Positions 1-10,770 are shown, numbered from the stretch's first letter. The stretch: 64,000 nt of DNA from Virgibacillus doumboii (GCF_902806455.1 NZ_CADCWQ010000001.1:1612001-1676000), one strand, 5' to 3'. A program made the numbers and translations. Notes: generated by a model from the letters alone, not told the origin.

Positions 1-128
1 TTAATGATGAAATAAATCTTTTAATAGTATAGCAAATTTTAAAAGAAATAGGAATTAATCAAAATTTGCTTAAAAATGCAGGATAACGTATGATAAAAGT
101 GTGCAATAAATTGCAAGGTGGTATCTAT

Positions 129-2198
129 ATGAAACGGGTTCTAATAGTTGGTGCCGGTAAGGGCGGCAGTGCGTTGCTGGAAATATTGTATAATACAGAC
201 CGTATGGAAATTATTGGGGTGGTGGATACAAACAGATCTGCAGAAGGGTTAAAGGCAGCACAAAATTATGGGATTCCTACCGATGATAATTGGGAAAACT
301 GGATTGATAACGATGTTGATATCATTATCGAGGCGACTGGTGATGAAAAAGTTCTGGAAAATTTACTGGAAAGAAGAAATGGTAAGACAGTAGTCATCCC
401 TGGAACCGTTGCATACATAATTTCTGAGCTGTTTGAAGAAAAGGAATCTCTCCTGGAACGGTTAAAACTTCAGACGAATAACCAGGAACTGATTCTCAGC
501 AACATCCGTGATGGTATGATAGTTATCAATAATCAGGAAATTGTTCAATTCGTGAATAAAAGTGCTGCCAGGATCGTCGGAATACCCGAGGAAAAATTCA
601 TGGGTCATGATATAAAAAACGTTATTGCCGGTACAAGGCTGCCGCACGTGTTACGAAGCAGAAGAAGAGAAGTAAATCAAAAGCTTGTATTGGAAAATGG
701 CAAAAAAGTCATTACAACCCGAATTCCAATAATAAATGCACAGGACAGACTGATTGGCGCCTTTGCTGTATTTAAAGACATTACCGAAGTAGTGAACCTG
801 GCTGAAGAGAATACTGACCTTAAAGAAATAAAAACGATGCTCGAGGCAATAATTCAGTCATCAGATGAAGCAATAACTGTGGTAGATGAAAATGGAATTG
901 GCATTATGATAAATCCAGCATACACAAGGATAACCGGACTGAAAGAGGCAGATATTGTTGGTAAACCGGCGACTGCCGATATATCCGAAGGCGAAAGTAT
1001 GCATATGAAGGTGCTGCAAACACGACGTGGTGTTCGAGGGGTTCGTATGAAGGTAGGACCGGCAAAAAGAGATGTACTGGTAAATGTTGCACCTGTAATT
1101 GTGGATGGAAAAATCAGAGGAAGTGTTGGTGTACTGCATGATGTTTCTGAAATACAGACGCTCACCAGTGAACTGAAGCGGGCACGTCAAATTATTCGGA
1201 ATCTGGAGGCAAAGTATACGTTTGATGACATTATTGGGCCTTCAGCTGAAATGAGGATAGCTTTGGAGCAGGCTAAAGTAGGTGCGAAAACGCCTGCAAC
1301 AGTTCTTTTAAGGGGAGAATCGGGAACAGGAAAAGAATTATTTGCCCATGCCATTCATAATGAAAGTGACCGTAAGCACAATAAATTTATCCGGGTTAAT
1401 TGTGCTGCAATCGCAGAATCTATATTGGAAAGTGAATTATTCGGGTATGAGGAAGGTGCATTCTCGGGCGCAAAACGAGGTGGTAAAAAAGGGTTGTTTG
1501 AGGAAGCAAACACGGGAAGTATTTTTCTTGATGAAATTGGTGAGCTATCCCTTCATATGCAGGCAAAACTGCTGCGAGTGCTGCAGGAGCATGAGATAGT
1601 CCGTGTGGGTGGAACCGACCCGATCACAATAGATGTTCGCGTAATTACAGCAACAAATGTCAACCTTGAGAAAGCAATAATGAACAAAACATTTCGGGAA
1701 GATCTGTATTACCGTTTGAATCGCCTGCCGATATATATTTCTTCCCTTAAGGAACGAGGTGATGATTTGCCTGATCTGGTTCATCATCTTATATCCAAAA
1801 CAAATCAGGATTATGGAAGAAATGTTAAAACAATTGAACAGGATGCGATTGAGTATTTAAAAAGCTATCATTGGCCGGGAAACGTCCGGGAGTTGGAAAA
1901 TGTAATCGGACGAGCAATGATTTACATGGACATGAATGAAGAGGTAATTAAAAGAGAACATATCCCTAATCTTATTGCTGCCGCAAAAAATCAGAGCTTG
2001 GAAGACGGCTTTACATCATATGAAAGTTTACAAAGCGCAATTGATAATTATGAGAAACAATATATAAGCAAAGTTTATAAGGATAATGACTTTAACAAAA
2101 CGAAAACCGCAAAAGCATTAAATGTGTCTATACGAAATTTGTATTATAAACTTGAAAAGCATAAAATTGAAAAAAATAACATGCAAAATTTTTCATAA
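129..2198 (+). CDS. bkdR: Sigma-54-dependent activator of the bkd operon (BkdR-like)
   Basis: A 689-residue enhancer-binding activator expected to drive the branched-chain keto acid operon just downstream with sigma-54 (SigL). The ATG at 129 follows an AAGGTGG ribosome binding site. The N-terminus has a Rossmann-like glycine motif ([10 protein letters not shown], about residue 8). Two PAS-like segments follow (about 120-340). The AAA+ domain has Walker A GESGTGKE near residue 400 and the sigma-54 loop as GAFSGA near residue 443, a Ser for the usual Thr. A Fis-type helix-turn-helix lies near 655-680 (KTAKALNVS). Organisation and the adjacent ptb promoter match BkdR; the ligand cannot be read from the sequence. 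Confidence 0.9.
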   Translation: MKRVLIVGAGKGGSALLEILYNTDRMEIIGVVDTNRSAEGLKAAQNYGIPTDDNWENWIDNDVDIIIEATGDEKVLENLLERRNGKTVVIPGTVAYIISELFEEKESLLERLKLQTNNQELILSNIRDGMIVINNQEIVQFVNKSAARIVGIPEEKFMGHDIKNVIAGTRLPHVLRSRRREVNQKLVLENGKKVITTRIPIINAQDRLIGAFAVFKDITEVVNLAEENTDLKEIKTMLEAIIQSSDEAITVVDENGIGIMINPAYTRITGLKEADIVGKPATADISEGESMHMKVLQTRRGVRGVRMKVGPAKRDVLVNVAPVIVDGKIRGSVGVLHDVSEIQTLTSELKRARQIIRNLEAKYTFDDIIGPSAEMRIALEQAKVGAKTPATVLLRGESGTGKELFAHAIHNESDRKHNKFIRVNCAAIAESILESELFGYEEGAFSGAKRGGKKGLFEEANTGSIFLDEIGELSLHMQAKLLRVLQEHEIVRVGGTDPITIDVRVITATNVNLEKAIMNKTFREDLYYRLNRLPIYISSLKERGDDLPDLVHHLISKTNQDYGRNVKTIEQDAIEYLKSYHWPGNVRELENVIGRAMIYMDMNEEVIKREHIPNLIAAAKNQSLEDGFTSYESLQSAIDNYEKQYISKVYKDNDFNKTKTAKALNVSIRNLYYKLEKHKIEKNNMQNFS

Positions 2199-2215
2199 TA
2201 TGCAACATATTTCAT
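2181..2215. promoter_or_regulatory. Paired palindromic repeats, candidate BkdR upstream activating sites
   Basis: Two 16-bp units, ATGCAAAATTTTTCAT (2181-2196) and ATGCAACATATTTCAT (2200-2215), match at 14 of 16 positions and are each nearly palindromic (ATG...CAT ends). They start 19 bp apart, about two helical turns, and lie 40-75 bp upstream of the -24/-12 promoter. Position and symmetry suit a dimeric enhancer-binding protein. That BkdR binds here is inference. Confidence 0.5.
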
Positions 2216-2256
2216 TAACCAACACGCATAATAAAGCGCTTTCAACGATTAGGAAT

Positions 2257-2272
2257 TGGCACGGTTTTTGCA
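2257..2272 (+). promoter_or_regulatory. Sigma-54 (-24/-12) promoter of the ptb-bkd operon
   Basis: TGGCACGGTTTTTGCA carries the invariant GG (2258-2259) and GC (2270-2271) separated by exactly 10 bp, the sigma-54 signature. It lies about 30 bp upstream of the ptb start and downstream of the activator gene. It overlaps a possible TTG-started extension of ptb, which argues for the later ATG. Confidence 0.92.
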
Positions 2273-2303
2273 TGGATATCTATGGGATGATGGGAGGCAA
2301 CTC

Positions 2304-3206
2304 ATGAATACACTACAGGTATTGCGAGATCAGGCAAAAGCAGAAAATAATCAAATTGTTTCAGTTGCCAATGCAGCAGACGAAGGGGTGCTTCATGCAG
2401 TTAAAGAGGCAGTTGAGGAAAATTTATGTTCTTTCCTGTTGTTTGGAAATGAACAGGAAATAACAGCAACTGCCAAATCAATCGATTTTGACTTAAATGC
2501 AGACGAAATAACTGTGGAACATGTCGAGAGTAATTATGCAGCAGCGGCAGTAAAAGCCGTCCATGAAAATAGTGCGCATATACTTATGAAAGGAAATGTT
2601 TCAACAAAAGCTCTCTTAACAGCCGTATTGAATAAGGAATATGGCTTGCGTTCAGAAAGCGTACTGTCGCATGTTGCATTATTCCAAATACCGAATCAGG
2701 ATCGGCTTATTTTTTTAACGGATGCTGCAATGAATCTGACACCAACATTAAGTGAAAAGGTGGAAATAATAAATAATGCTGTACAAGTTGCTGAAGGGAT
2801 AAATATCAACGATCCAAAGGTAGCTGTTTTGGCAGCAGTTGAGAATGTCAACCCTGCTATGCAGGCAACCGTTGATGCTGCAACAATCACACAAATGCAG
2901 AGAAGAGGTCAAATCACAGGTTGTTTAATTGATGGACCACTGGCATTTGATAATGCAGTATCACAAAAAGCTGCCAAACAAAAAAATATCCATTCTGAGG
3001 TAGCAGGGAATGCGGATATTTTAATGGTGCCAACTATTGAGTCGGGCAACATGCTGTATAAATCTTTTATTTATTTTGCCAATGCAAAAGTTGCCGCCGT
3101 TATCAGTGGAGCAAAAGCACCTATTGTGTTAACTTCCCGTGCAGACTCAAGTGAGAATAAATTATATTCTTTATCGCTTGCATTATTATCATCCAAAACT
3201 TTTTAG
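2304..3206 (+). CDS. ptb: Phosphate butyryltransferase
   Basis: A 300-residue phosphotransacylase of the Ptb/Pta family, the usual length for Bacillus Ptb. It exchanges the CoA of butyryl- or branched-chain acyl-CoA for phosphate, giving acyl phosphate for Buk. The ATG at 2304 follows GGGAGG; an upstream TTG frame is rejected because it would place the sigma-54 promoter inside the gene. Family features include a Rossmann-like repeat (residues about 90-130) and the C-terminal segment [15 protein letters not shown]. It is the first gene of the bkd operon, followed 13 bp later by bcd. Confidence 0.9.
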   Translation: MNTLQVLRDQAKAENNQIVSVANAADEGVLHAVKEAVEENLCSFLLFGNEQEITATAKSIDFDLNADEITVEHVESNYAAAAVKAVHENSAHILMKGNVSTKALLTAVLNKEYGLRSESVLSHVALFQIPNQDRLIFLTDAAMNLTPTLSEKVEIINNAVQVAEGININDPKVAVLAAVENVNPAMQATVDAATITQMQRRGQITGCLIDGPLAFDNAVSQKAAKQKNIHSEVAGNADILMVPTIESGNMLYKSFIYFANAKVAAVISGAKAPIVLTSRADSSENKLYSLSLALLSSKTF

Positions 3207-3219
3207 GAGGAATAGAGAA

Positions 3220-4314
3220 ATGGAAATTTTTAGTTATATGGAAAAATATGATTATGAGCAATTAGTGTTTTGTCAGGATAAAAATTCAGGATTAAAAGCA
3301 ATTATCGCAATTCATGATACAACCCTCGGACCAGCACTAGGCGGAACAAGAATGTGGACATATGACTCGGAAGAAGATGCTATTGAAGATGCTTTACGCC
3401 TTGCTAAGGGCATGACATATAAAAATGCAGCCGCAGGATTAAACCTTGGTGGCGGTAAAACAGTTATTATCGGTGACCCTAAAAAAGATAAAAATCCGGA
3501 AATGTTCCGTGCATTTGGCCGGTATATTCAGAGCCTTAATGGTCGGTATATTACCGCAGAGGATGTAGGCACAACGGTTGAAGATATGGATCTGATTCAC
3601 ATGGAAACAGACTTTGTTACGGGGATATCTCCTGAGTCCGGTTCATCCGGCAATCCGTCACCAGTGACAGCGTATGGTATTTACATTGGAATGAAGGCTG
3701 CAACAATGGAGGCATATGGTAATGACTCACTGGAGGGCAAGACCGTCGCAGTTCAGGGTGTCGGCAATGTGGCTTATAAACTGTGTGAACATTTACATGA
3801 AGAGGGAGCTAATTTAATTGTTACGGACATTAATCAGGATGCGGTGAAGCGTGCGGTAGATGCCTTTGGAGCAGAAGCAGTCGGTCCAGATGACATATAT
3901 AGTGTGGATTGTGACATATATGCACCTTGTGCGCTCGGGGCAACCATTAATGATGATACAATACCGCAACTGAAAGCAAAAGTTATTGCCGGTTCAGCAA
4001 ACAATCAGCTCAAGTCTTCAAAACACGGTGATATTATCCATGAAAAAGGAATCGTCTACGCACCTGACTATGTGATTAATTCTGGTGGAGTTATTAATGT
4101 TGCTGATGAATTGAATGGATACAATGAGAAACGGGCAATGAAAAAGGTTGAAACCATTTATGATAACTTAATCAAAGTTTTCGATATTTCAAGACGCGAT
4201 AACATTCCTGCATACGTCGCTGCAGACCGCATGGCTGAGGAGCGGATTAATTCATTGAAAACATCACGCAACCAATTTTTACTTAATGGGCACCATATTC
4301 TGAGCAGACGCTAA
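3220..4314 (+). CDS. bcd: Branched-chain amino acid (leucine/valine) dehydrogenase
   Basis: A 364-residue NAD-dependent oxidative deaminase converting Leu, Ile and Val to their 2-keto acids, the substrates of the Bkd complex encoded downstream. The start at 3220 has a perfect AGGAGG. The Glu/Leu/Phe/Val dehydrogenase active-site segment with the catalytic lysine is visible (GGTRMW, then [20 protein letters not shown]), followed by the NAD-binding motif GVGNVA near residue 180. Length equals the Bacillus enzyme. Gene order ptb-bcd-buk-lpdV is the standard Bacillus order. Confidence 0.94.
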   Translation: MEIFSYMEKYDYEQLVFCQDKNSGLKAIIAIHDTTLGPALGGTRMWTYDSEEDAIEDALRLAKGMTYKNAAAGLNLGGGKTVIIGDPKKDKNPEMFRAFGRYIQSLNGRYITAEDVGTTVEDMDLIHMETDFVTGISPESGSSGNPSPVTAYGIYIGMKAATMEAYGNDSLEGKTVAVQGVGNVAYKLCEHLHEEGANLIVTDINQDAVKRAVDAFGAEAVGPDDIYSVDCDIYAPCALGATINDDTIPQLKAKVIAGSANNQLKSSKHGDIIHEKGIVYAPDYVINSGGVINVADELNGYNEKRAMKKVETIYDNLIKVFDISRRDNIPAYVAADRMAEERINSLKTSRNQFLLNGHHILSRR

Positions 4315-4347
4315 GACACAGCTGTCATAATTATGGAGGTAAATCGG

Positions 4348-5433
4348 ATGTCACATCAGCTATTTAGAATATTAGTTATCAACCCTGGATCAACATCAAC
4401 GAAAATTGGCGTATTCGATAATGATAATTGTGTTTTTGAAAAAACGATTCGTCATAATGCTGATGAAATTGGGCATTTTGGTCGTATCATTGATCAATAT
4501 GATTTTCGTAAGAGAGTAATATTGGAACAGCTTGATTATGAAGGGATAAATATTTCAAAATTGAATGCTGTTGTTGGCCGCGGCGGCCTCCTGCGCCCGA
4601 TTGAAGGCGGGACTTACGAAGTTAATGAGTCAATGCTTGAAGATTTGCGAATGGGCTATAATGGTGAGCATGCTTCCAACCTTGGAGGCATCATTGCGAA
4701 TGAAATTGCAAATGGGCTGAATATCCCTTCATTTATTGTCGATCCTGTTGTAGTTGACGAGCTCCATGAAACAGCAAGGGTATCCGGTGTTCCTGAAATC
4801 CCCAGAAAAAGTATTTTTCATGCTTTGAATCAAAAAGCTGTGGCAAGGAGGGCAGCACTGGATATGGGAAAATCCTATAACAATGCGAACTTGATTGTTA
4901 CACACATGGGTGGCGGAATCACAATTGGTGCCCACAAAGGCGGGAAAGTAATTGATGTGAACAATGGGCTGCATGGGGATGGACCATTTTCTCCTGAACG
5001 AGCAGGAACTGTACCGGCCGGTGATCTGGTCTCCATGTGTTTCTCAGGACAATTTTATCGGGATGAAGTAATGAAAAAGTTAGTTGGTAATGGCGGATTG
5101 ACAGCTTATTTAAAAACAAATAATGCTGTCGAAGTGGAGAATCAGATTGAACGTGGTGATGCGTACGCTTCCTTTATATACGATGCCATGGCATACCAGA
5201 TTGCTAAAGAAATTGGATCTATGAGTATTGTACTCGAAGGGAATGTCGATGCAATTGTTTTAACGGGTGGTCTTGCATATGGTAAGTCGTTTGTTGAAAT
5301 GATATCGGACCGTGTAAATTGGATTGCAGATATAATTACTTATCCGGGAGAAAATGAGTTACAAGCCCTTAACGAAGGTACTTTACGGGTGCTTAGAGAA
5401 GAAGAAGCGGCTAAAATATATCCTGATAACTAG
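4348..5433 (+). CDS. buk: Butyrate kinase (branched-chain-fatty-acid kinase)
   Basis: A 361-residue member of the acetate/butyrate kinase (ASKHA) family. It makes ATP and a short- or branched-chain fatty acid from the acyl phosphate produced by Ptb. The N-terminal phosphate-binding motif ([14 protein letters not shown]) and a second one ([12 protein letters not shown]) are intact, as is the C-terminal adenosine motif ([12 protein letters not shown]). The longest frame begins at 4333, but that ATG lies at the TGGAGGT ribosome binding site, so 4348 is the likely start. Confidence 0.92.
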   Translation: MSHQLFRILVINPGSTSTKIGVFDNDNCVFEKTIRHNADEIGHFGRIIDQYDFRKRVILEQLDYEGINISKLNAVVGRGGLLRPIEGGTYEVNESMLEDLRMGYNGEHASNLGGIIANEIANGLNIPSFIVDPVVVDELHETARVSGVPEIPRKSIFHALNQKAVARRAALDMGKSYNNANLIVTHMGGGITIGAHKGGKVIDVNNGLHGDGPFSPERAGTVPAGDLVSMCFSGQFYRDEVMKKLVGNGGLTAYLKTNNAVEVENQIERGDAYASFIYDAMAYQIAKEIGSMSIVLEGNVDAIVLTGGLAYGKSFVEMISDRVNWIADIITYPGENELQALNEGTLRVLREEEAAKIYPDN

Positions 5434-5452
5434 ATAAAGGAGTGTTGATCTA

Positions 5453-6874
5453 ATGGCAAAAGATTACGATCTTGTTGTTCTGGGAGGAGGAACAGGAGGC
5501 TATGTTGCTGCAATTCGGGCGTCACAGCTGGGAATGCAGGTTGCCGTTGTGGAAAGTGCTGACCTTGGCGGAACATGTCTGCACCGTGGCTGTATCCCGT
5601 CAAAGGCACTATTGAGGAGTGCAGAAGTATATAAACAAACAAAAGAAGCCAGTAGTTATGGTGTGGAAACGAAGGATACTACATTAAATTTCATAAAAGT
5701 TCAGGAACGAAAAAACGGTATCGTTAAACAACTTCACCAAGGTGTTCAGGGCCTAATGAAAAAAGGAAAGATTGATGTGTATGAAGGGTATGGACGAATC
5801 CTTGGTCCAAGTATTTTCTCACCAATGCCAGGTACAATTTCAATTGAATATGAAAATGGCGATGAAAATACGATGATCGTACCTAAAAATGTTTTGGTTG
5901 CAACGGGTTCCAAGCCAAAATCTCTTCCTGGTCTGGAAATTGATGGTGTTTATGTAATGACTTCCGACGAAGCTTTACAAATGGAAACGCTACCTTCCTC
6001 CATAATAGTAGTTGGAGGTGGCGTTATCGGGATTGAGTGGGCATCGATGTTAGCTGATTTTGGAGTTAAAGTTACGGTTATTGAATATCTTGATCAGATC
6101 CTGCCGACAGAAGATGAAGCAATTGCCAAAGAAGCCGAAAAACTGTTGAAAAAGAAAGGGATTACGTTTGTCAAGGGTGCAAAAGTATTGTCTGACACAC
6201 TTAATAAGGATAACGGCGTAACAATTAATGCTGAAATAAATGGAGAAACTGAAATCTTTAATGCCGATAAAATGCTTGTATCTGTCGGACGGGAAGCAAA
6301 TACAACCAATATCGGACTTGAGAACACAGATATTGTAGTTGAAAAGGGCGTTATTCAAACGAATAAACATTATCAAACGAAAGAAACACATATTTATGCT
6401 ATCGGCGACGTCATTGGCGGCATGCAACTGGCCCATGTTGCCTCACATGAAGGAATTGTTGCTGTTGAACACATGGCTGATAAGGAACCATTGCCAATCG
6501 ATTATGATCATGTTCCAACATGTATTTATTCGAATCCGGAAATTGCCAGTGTTGGACTGACTGAAAAACAGGCAAAAGAGCAAGGGTTGGAAATTAAGGT
6601 TGGGAAGTTTCCATTCAAGGCAATTGGAAAGGCGCTTGTTCATGGTGATTCTGAAGGATTTGTTAAAATAATTGCCGATAAAAACAACGAAGATTTACTG
6701 GGGGTTCATATGATAGGCCCGCATGTAACAGATATGATTTCAGAAGCGGGACTTGCTAAAGTACTTGATGCAGCAGCATGGGAAGTGGCAGACAGTATTC
6801 ACCCGCACCCGACACTTTCAGAAGTAATGGGTGAAGCGGCATTAGCTGTAGATGGAAAACAAATACACGGATAA
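5453..6874 (+). CDS. lpdV: Dihydrolipoyl dehydrogenase, E3 of the branched-chain keto acid dehydrogenase
   Basis: A 473-residue flavoprotein reoxidising the dihydrolipoyl group of BkdB with NAD. FAD-binding GGGTGGYVAA is at the N-terminus, the redox-active disulfide is in GGTCLHRGCIPSKALL, the NAD site is GGGVIGIEWASM near residue 185, and the dimer-interface catalytic His-Glu is in HPHPTLSE near the C-terminus. It lies between buk and bkdAA with short gaps, so it is the complex-specific E3. Confidence 0.94.
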   Translation: MAKDYDLVVLGGGTGGYVAAIRASQLGMQVAVVESADLGGTCLHRGCIPSKALLRSAEVYKQTKEASSYGVETKDTTLNFIKVQERKNGIVKQLHQGVQGLMKKGKIDVYEGYGRILGPSIFSPMPGTISIEYENGDENTMIVPKNVLVATGSKPKSLPGLEIDGVYVMTSDEALQMETLPSSIIVVGGGVIGIEWASMLADFGVKVTVIEYLDQILPTEDEAIAKEAEKLLKKKGITFVKGAKVLSDTLNKDNGVTINAEINGETEIFNADKMLVSVGREANTTNIGLENTDIVVEKGVIQTNKHYQTKETHIYAIGDVIGGMQLAHVASHEGIVAVEHMADKEPLPIDYDHVPTCIYSNPEIASVGLTEKQAKEQGLEIKVGKFPFKAIGKALVHGDSEGFVKIIADKNNEDLLGVHMIGPHVTDMISEAGLAKVLDAAAWEVADSIHPHPTLSEVMGEAALAVDGKQIHG

Positions 6875-6895
6875 TTTTAAAGGGAGGGAATGTTA

Positions 6896-7888
6896 ATGGC
6901 AAAAAATCGCCATGAATCGTTAGGATTAACGGATGAACAGGCAATTGAAATGTATAAAACGATGCTTTTAGCCCGGAAATTGGATGAAAGAATGTGGCTT
7001 CTTAACCGTGCTGGAAAAATTCCTTTTGTTATTTCCTGTCAAGGGCAGGAGGCTGCACAAGTGGGAGCATCATTTGCACTTAACCGCGAGGAAGATTATG
7101 TCGCGCCATATTACCGGGATATGGGAGTGGTGCTTGCATTTGGTATGACTCCAAAAGAGCTGATGCTTTCAGCTTTCGCAAAAGCAGAAGATCCAAATTC
7201 AGGTGGTCGGCAAATGCCGAGTCATTTCGGCCAAAAGAAAAATCGGATTTTGAGTCAGTCTTCACCAGTGACAACACAGCTTCCACATGCTGTTGGTGTA
7301 GCATTGGCTGCCAAAATGGAAAAGAAAAACCTTGTGTCGCTCGTTACCTTAGGGGAAGGCTCATCCAATCAGGGTGATTTTCATGAAGGGTTAAATTTTG
7401 CAGGTGTTCATAACTTACCCGTAATTACAATGGTGGAAAATAATAAATATGCCATTTCTGTTCCACTGGAAAAACAAATTGCCGGTGAAAATGTGTCCGA
7501 CCGTTCCGAGGGATATGGCATGCCAGGTTATACAATAGATGGAAATGATCCGTTAGCTGTTTATGAGGCTGTTAAAGAAGCGAGAGACCGCGCAGCAAGT
7601 GGTGAGGGTCCAACATTGATTGAAGCAGTATCATATCGTTTCACTGCACACTCAAGTGATGATGACGACCGGCAATATCGTGAAAGCTCGGAAGTTGAGG
7701 AAGCAAAGAAAAAAGATTCAATTATTACCTTTGCCGCATATTTAAAAGAGGCTGGAATTCTTACAGATGAAATGGATAAAGAAATAAATGGTGAAATTGG
7801 TGAGATTGTTAATGAAGCAACAGACTACGCGGAAAACGCGCCATACGCAGAAGCTGAATCTGCCTTAAAATATGTATATGAAGAGTAG
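6896..7888 (+). CDS. bkdAA: Branched-chain 2-oxoacid dehydrogenase E1 alpha subunit
   Basis: A 330-residue thiamine-diphosphate-dependent E1 alpha subunit that decarboxylates branched-chain 2-keto acids in a heterotetramer with BkdAB. The ThDP motif runs from GEGSSNQGDFHEGLNFA to ENNKYAISVP (about residues 155-190). The phosphorylation-loop-like region YRFTAHSSDDDDRQYR is conserved. An ATG at 6890 is also in frame, but 6896 has better spacing from GGAGGG. The length equals that of the Bacillus protein. Confidence 0.94.
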   Translation: MAKNRHESLGLTDEQAIEMYKTMLLARKLDERMWLLNRAGKIPFVISCQGQEAAQVGASFALNREEDYVAPYYRDMGVVLAFGMTPKELMLSAFAKAEDPNSGGRQMPSHFGQKKNRILSQSSPVTTQLPHAVGVALAAKMEKKNLVSLVTLGEGSSNQGDFHEGLNFAGVHNLPVITMVENNKYAISVPLEKQIAGENVSDRSEGYGMPGYTIDGNDPLAVYEAVKEARDRAASGEGPTLIEAVSYRFTAHSSDDDDRQYRESSEVEEAKKKDSIITFAAYLKEAGILTDEMDKEINGEIGEIVNEATDYAENAPYAEAESALKYVYEE

Positions 7889-7903
7889 GGAGGGAAATAC
7901 ATT

Positions 7904-8887
7904 ATGCCAGTTATGTCATATATTCAAGCAGTTACAGCTGCATTAAAAGAAGAAATGCAACGTGATGAAAAAGTATTTATTTTAGGGGAAGATGTTGGAA
8001 AAAAAGGTGGCGTATTCGGTGCTACCAAAGGATTATATGATGAATTCGGTGAATATCGGGTACTTGATACACCGCTCGCGGAATCTGCTATTGCAGGTGT
8101 AGGAATTGGTGCTGCCATGTATGGTATGCGCCCCGTTGCTGAAATGCAATTTGCAGATTTTATTATGCCTGCCGTTAACCAAATTATTTCGGAAGCAGCA
8201 AAAATGCGTTACCGTTCAAATAATGACTGGAATGTTCCTATGACAATCCGCGCACCATACGGCGGTGGTGTTCATGGTGCTTTATATCATTCACAATCGG
8301 TTGAAGCAGTATTTGCAAATCAGCCCGGCCTGAAGATTGTCATGCCATCAACACCTTATGATGCCAAAGGGTTACTGAAGGCATCTATTCGTGATAATGA
8401 TCCGGTATTATTTTTTGAACATAAACGTGCATACCGTTTGTTAAAAGGTGATGTACCTGAAGATGATTATGTTCTGCCAATTGGTAAGGCAGACGTAAAA
8501 AGAGAAGGGTCAGATGTGACGGTTATTACTTACGGGTTGGCTGTTCATTTTGCACAGCAGGCAGCTGAAAAGCTTGAGGAAGAGGGAATTGACACACATA
8601 TTCTCGACCTTAGAACAGTATACCCGCTAGACAAGGAAGCAATAATTGAAGCTGCCAAAAAGACTGGAAAAGTATTATTAATCACAGAGGATAACAAAGA
8701 AGGCAGCATTATTGGCGAAGTTGCAGCGATTATTGCAGAAAATTGCCTGTTCGATCTGGATTCCCCTGTACAACGGCTGGCAGGACCTGATATCCCGGCA
8801 ATGCCGTTTGCACCAACAATGGAAAAATACTTTATGATAAATCCGGATAAAGTGGAAAAAGCAATTCGTGATTTAGCAGAATTCTAA
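7904..8887 (+). CDS. bkdAB: Branched-chain 2-oxoacid dehydrogenase E1 beta subunit
   Basis: A 327-residue transketolase-like E1 beta subunit pairing with BkdAA to form the ThDP site. It opens with the typical MSYIQAVTAALKEEM, has the GEDVGKKGGVFGAT segment near residue 28, and the conserved PYGGGVHGALYHSQS around residue 120. The C-terminal transketolase domain is complete (LDLRTVYPLDKEAI). A GGAGGG site precedes the ATG, 15 bp after the bkdAA stop. Confidence 0.94.
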   Translation: MPVMSYIQAVTAALKEEMQRDEKVFILGEDVGKKGGVFGATKGLYDEFGEYRVLDTPLAESAIAGVGIGAAMYGMRPVAEMQFADFIMPAVNQIISEAAKMRYRSNNDWNVPMTIRAPYGGGVHGALYHSQSVEAVFANQPGLKIVMPSTPYDAKGLLKASIRDNDPVLFFEHKRAYRLLKGDVPEDDYVLPIGKADVKREGSDVTVITYGLAVHFAQQAAEKLEEEGIDTHILDLRTVYPLDKEAIIEAAKKTGKVLLITEDNKEGSIIGEVAAIIAENCLFDLDSPVQRLAGPDIPAMPFAPTMEKYFMINPDKVEKAIRDLAEF

Positions 8888-8928
8888 AAGTCTGATGGTG
8901 ATCTTAATAGAAAAAGGAGGGACTTGTG

Positions 8929-10194
8929 ATGGCGACAGAAAAAATTAATATGCCACAGCTGGGTGAAAGTGTAACAGAAGGCACAATCAGTTCCTGGCTT
9001 GTAAAACCTGGTGACAAGGTTAATAAATACGATCCAATTGCGGAAGTCATGACCGATAAAGTAAACGCTGAAGTTCCATCATCATTCACAGGTGTCATTA
9101 AGGAACTTGCGGCACAGGAAGGAGATACAATAGAGGTTGGAGGGCTAATCTGTTATATCGATACAGAGGGAAGTTCAACCGCCGGCGGATCTTCCCAACC
9201 TGAGGAAAGCAGTGAAATGCAGGAAAAAGTTAAAAATGATTCCTCTGAAGACAAGTCGATGAAAAAACGCTATTCTCCTGCTGTCTTACGGATGGCTCAG
9301 GAAAATGATATCGACCTTGAGCAGGTAGATGGATCTGGCCGTGGAGGAAGAATTACGAGAAAAGACATTGAAAAAATTATTGCTTCCGGCGAAGTTCCAA
9401 AAGCATCTGCGACAAAGAGTCCAGTTGGCGAACCACAATCTGAAAAACAACAATCGAGTCAACCAGCTCCTGCTCCACAGCAAACATCACAGGCAGGTGA
9501 CATTGAAATCCCTGTTACCGGTGTAAGAAAAGCAATTGCCCAAAACATGGTTCGTTCCAAACAGGAAATTCCGCATGCATGGATGACAGTTGAGGTTGAT
9601 GTTACTGATCTGGTTACGTACCGAAATCAGGTTAAAAACGAATTTAAACAAAATGAAGGTTTTAGCCTGACATTCTTCTCATTCTTTGTAAAAGCAGTTG
9701 CTCAAGCCTTGAAAGAGTACCCGCAGCTGAACAGTACTTGGGCTGAGGACAAAATAATTCAGCGCAAGGACATCAATTTATCCATTGCGGTTGCTAAAGA
9801 TCAGGAGCTTTTTGTCCCTGTAATCAAACATGCTGATGATAAAAGTATTAAAGGAATCGCTAAAGATATTCATGACCTTGCCATGAAGGCGCGTTCCGGA
9901 AAACTTACATCAGATGACATGAAAGGTGGAACATTCACCGTTAATAACACAGGTTCATTTGGTTCGATTAATTCTATGGGAGTTATTAATCACCCACAGG
10001 CAGCGATATTGCAGGTAGAATCAATTGTTAAACGGCCTGTTATTGTCGATAATATGTTTGCTGCGCGTGATATGGTTAATCTGTCACTGTCTTTAGATCA
10101 TCGAATATTGGATGGTCTTGTTTGCGGACAATTTTTAGCCAGAGTCAAGGAAATTTTGGAAAACATTAATAAAGATACAACAAGCCTATACTAG
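8929..10194 (+). CDS. bkdB: Dihydrolipoyl acyltransferase, E2 of the branched-chain keto acid dehydrogenase
   Basis: A 421-residue E2 core protein that takes the acyl group from E1 and passes it to CoA. Domains in order: a lipoyl domain with the lipoylated lysine in VMTDKVNAEVPS (about residue 42); a Pro/Gln/Ser-rich linker; the peripheral subunit-binding domain (YSPAVLRMAQENDI to GRITRKDIE, about 115-150); a second linker; and the catalytic domain ending with the active-site DHRILDG near residue 395. AAGGAGG lies 8 bp before the ATG; a GTG one codon earlier is unlikely. It is the last gene of the operon. Confidence 0.94.
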   Translation: MATEKINMPQLGESVTEGTISSWLVKPGDKVNKYDPIAEVMTDKVNAEVPSSFTGVIKELAAQEGDTIEVGGLICYIDTEGSSTAGGSSQPEESSEMQEKVKNDSSEDKSMKKRYSPAVLRMAQENDIDLEQVDGSGRGGRITRKDIEKIIASGEVPKASATKSPVGEPQSEKQQSSQPAPAPQQTSQAGDIEIPVTGVRKAIAQNMVRSKQEIPHAWMTVEVDVTDLVTYRNQVKNEFKQNEGFSLTFFSFFVKAVAQALKEYPQLNSTWAEDKIIQRKDINLSIAVAKDQELFVPVIKHADDKSIKGIAKDIHDLAMKARSGKLTSDDMKGGTFTVNNTGSFGSINSMGVINHPQAAILQVESIVKRPVIVDNMFAARDMVNLSLSLDHRILDGLVCGQFLARVKEILENINKDTTSLY

Positions 10195-10284
10195 ACAGAT
10201 GTTCTTAATTGAAATCTCAGAATAAAATTGATAAGCTGATTATAGTTAGTTAATCAAATACTTATAAAGGGGATGGAAATTAAG

Positions 10285-10716
10285 ATGGATTTCAACCTAT
10301 TTATGAACGACGTTGTGGATGCAGCGCGCAAGGATATAAAGGAAGCAGGATATGAGGAGCTTACTACTCCGGAGTTAGTTGACGATGCTATGAAACGTGA
10401 CGGGTCAACATTAGTAATGATCAATTCGACTTGCGGCTGTGCAGGCGGAGTTGCACGACCTGCTGCAGCAAATGCGATTCATTATGATAAAAGACCGGAT
10501 CATTTGGTAACTGTTTTTGCAGGACAAGATCGTGAAGCTACTGAAAAGGCCAGAGAATACTTTGAAGGATATCCGCCTTCATCACCGTCATTTGCTCTCT
10601 TAAAGGATGGAAAGATTGTTACCATGCTGGAGCGCAGTGACATAGAAGGGTACAGCTCAGTGGATGTAATAGGCAAGCTTCAACATGTATTTGATGAGCA
10701 TTGTGAAGAAATATAA
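10285..10716 (+). CDS. brxB: Bacilliredoxin (BrxA/BrxB, YphP/YqiW family)
   Basis: A 143-residue thioredoxin-like protein of the family that removes bacillithiol from S-bacillithiolated proteins. The active site CGC occurs in [12 protein letters not shown] near residue 51, characteristic of this DUF1094-type family rather than CxxC thioredoxins. The start at 10285 is preferred over 10273, whose ATG overlaps the AAAGGGGATGG ribosome binding site. BrxB is chosen over BrxA from gene position beside the bkd and yqjA genes, so the symbol is less sure than the family. Confidence 0.85.
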   Translation: MDFNLFMNDVVDAARKDIKEAGYEELTTPELVDDAMKRDGSTLVMINSTCGCAGGVARPAAANAIHYDKRPDHLVTVFAGQDREATEKAREYFEGYPPSSPSFALLKDGKIVTMLERSDIEGYSSVDVIGKLQHVFDEHCEEI

Positions 10717-10731
10717 TATACATTAGTATGG

Positions 10732-10770
10732 ATGAGGCTGTCTCAACGCATAGGAGTCAGCCTCATTTTA
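10732..10770 (+). terminator. Rho-independent terminator after brxB
   Basis: ATGAGGCTG (10732-10740) pairs with CAGCCTCAT (10758-10766). The stem is extended by a CTC/GAG pairing across one mismatch, and TTTTA follows. It closes the brxB transcript. Confidence 0.75.

Noticed and set aside
854..1190. Antisense open frames of about 100 codons inside bkdR
   Set aside because: Opposite well-conserved PAS/AAA+ coding sequence, with no ribosome binding site or recognisable motif.
2256..2303. TTG-started extension of ptb
   Set aside because: It would overlap the -24/-12 promoter. The ATG at 2304 has the ribosome binding site and gives normal Ptb length.
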